Below the pieces are notes generated by a model. That model was not told where the DNA came from. It did not search any database and saw only the letters and a list, made by a program, of their open reading frames with translations. Below are positions 14,912 through 14,930 of a stretch of 14,930 nt of DNA, piece after piece (positions within the stretch are counted from its first letter, which is position 1; each line of letters starts with the position of its first letter). The translations under genes and the position numbers were made by a program. The DNA is from an uncultured Ruminiclostridium sp. GTDB lineage: Bacteria; Bacillota; Clostridia; Oscillospirales; Ruminococcaceae. The stretch is from NCBI GenBank assembly GCA_910585505.1, contig CAJUFF010000059.1, positions 1 to 14,930 of the forward strand. Reading direction: 5' to 3'.

Positions 14912-14930
14912 AGATCGGAAGAGCACACGT
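14912..14930 (+). other. Illumina TruSeq adapter sequence (assembly artefact)
   Basis: AGATCGGAAGAGCACACGT is an exact 19-nt match to the start of the TruSeq read-1 adapter. It occupies the very end of the contig and does not belong to the genome. Confidence 0.96.

Overview
The window looks like one end of a draft contig from a low-to-moderate GC Gram-positive anaerobe of class Clostridia, probably a Ruminococcaceae/Oscillospiraceae-like gut or rumen bacterium. The evidence is the 5' part of the 16S rRNA (V1-V2 region), Firmicutes-style Shine-Dalgarno sites and sigma-A promoters, an unfused secD/secF pair, and intracellular glycoside hydrolases. Family-level placement is from my recognition of the 16S segment and has not been searched.

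Layout. Bases 1-6439 read leftward on the minus strand: the first ~355 nt of a 16S rRNA gene cut off by the contig edge, its leader, and three stacked near-consensus rrn promoters (about 576-813); then nrdR with its own terminator; a TIM-barrel sugar phosphate isomerase/epimerase; secF and secD, overlapping by 8 nt behind a clear promoter; and purB. A 617-bp divergent intergenic region (6440-7056) separates purB from nadE. It holds a MITE-like 188-bp element with ~20-bp terminal inverted repeats, a ~58-bp palindromic repeat, a nested inverted repeat, a 31-bp direct repeat and the nadE promoter. From 7057 on, genes read rightward: glutamine-dependent NAD+ synthetase (nadE); a GH95 alpha-L-fucosidase-type enzyme overlapping a SLOG/YpsA-family (DUF1273) gene; and a GH2 beta-galactosidase-type enzyme running off the contig end.

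How the genes work together. The left part is housekeeping: ribosome synthesis, ribonucleotide reductase control, protein export and purine synthesis. NadE makes NAD+. The right part is a cytoplasmic glycan-processing segment. Neither glycosidase has a signal peptide, so they probably trim imported fucosylated and galactosylated oligosaccharides.

The most interesting signal is a family of ~58-61-bp intergenic palindromic elements with at least four good copies (6659-6716, 8913-8973, 12165-12223, 12227-12286) plus a hairpin derivative at 8978-9021. They share conserved ends (TTATACTAAT ... ATTGGTATTA type) and, in most copies, an AGACAAA-type core. The stem arms differ between copies, but each left arm still complements its own right arm. 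Copies sit in opposite orientation on either side of the GH95-SLOG gene pair, and two supply the stop codon of the preceding gene. I do not recognise this family by name.

Data-quality note: the last 19 bases (14912-14930) are identical to the start of the Illumina TruSeq adapter, so the final six codons of the GH2 reading frame are artefactual.
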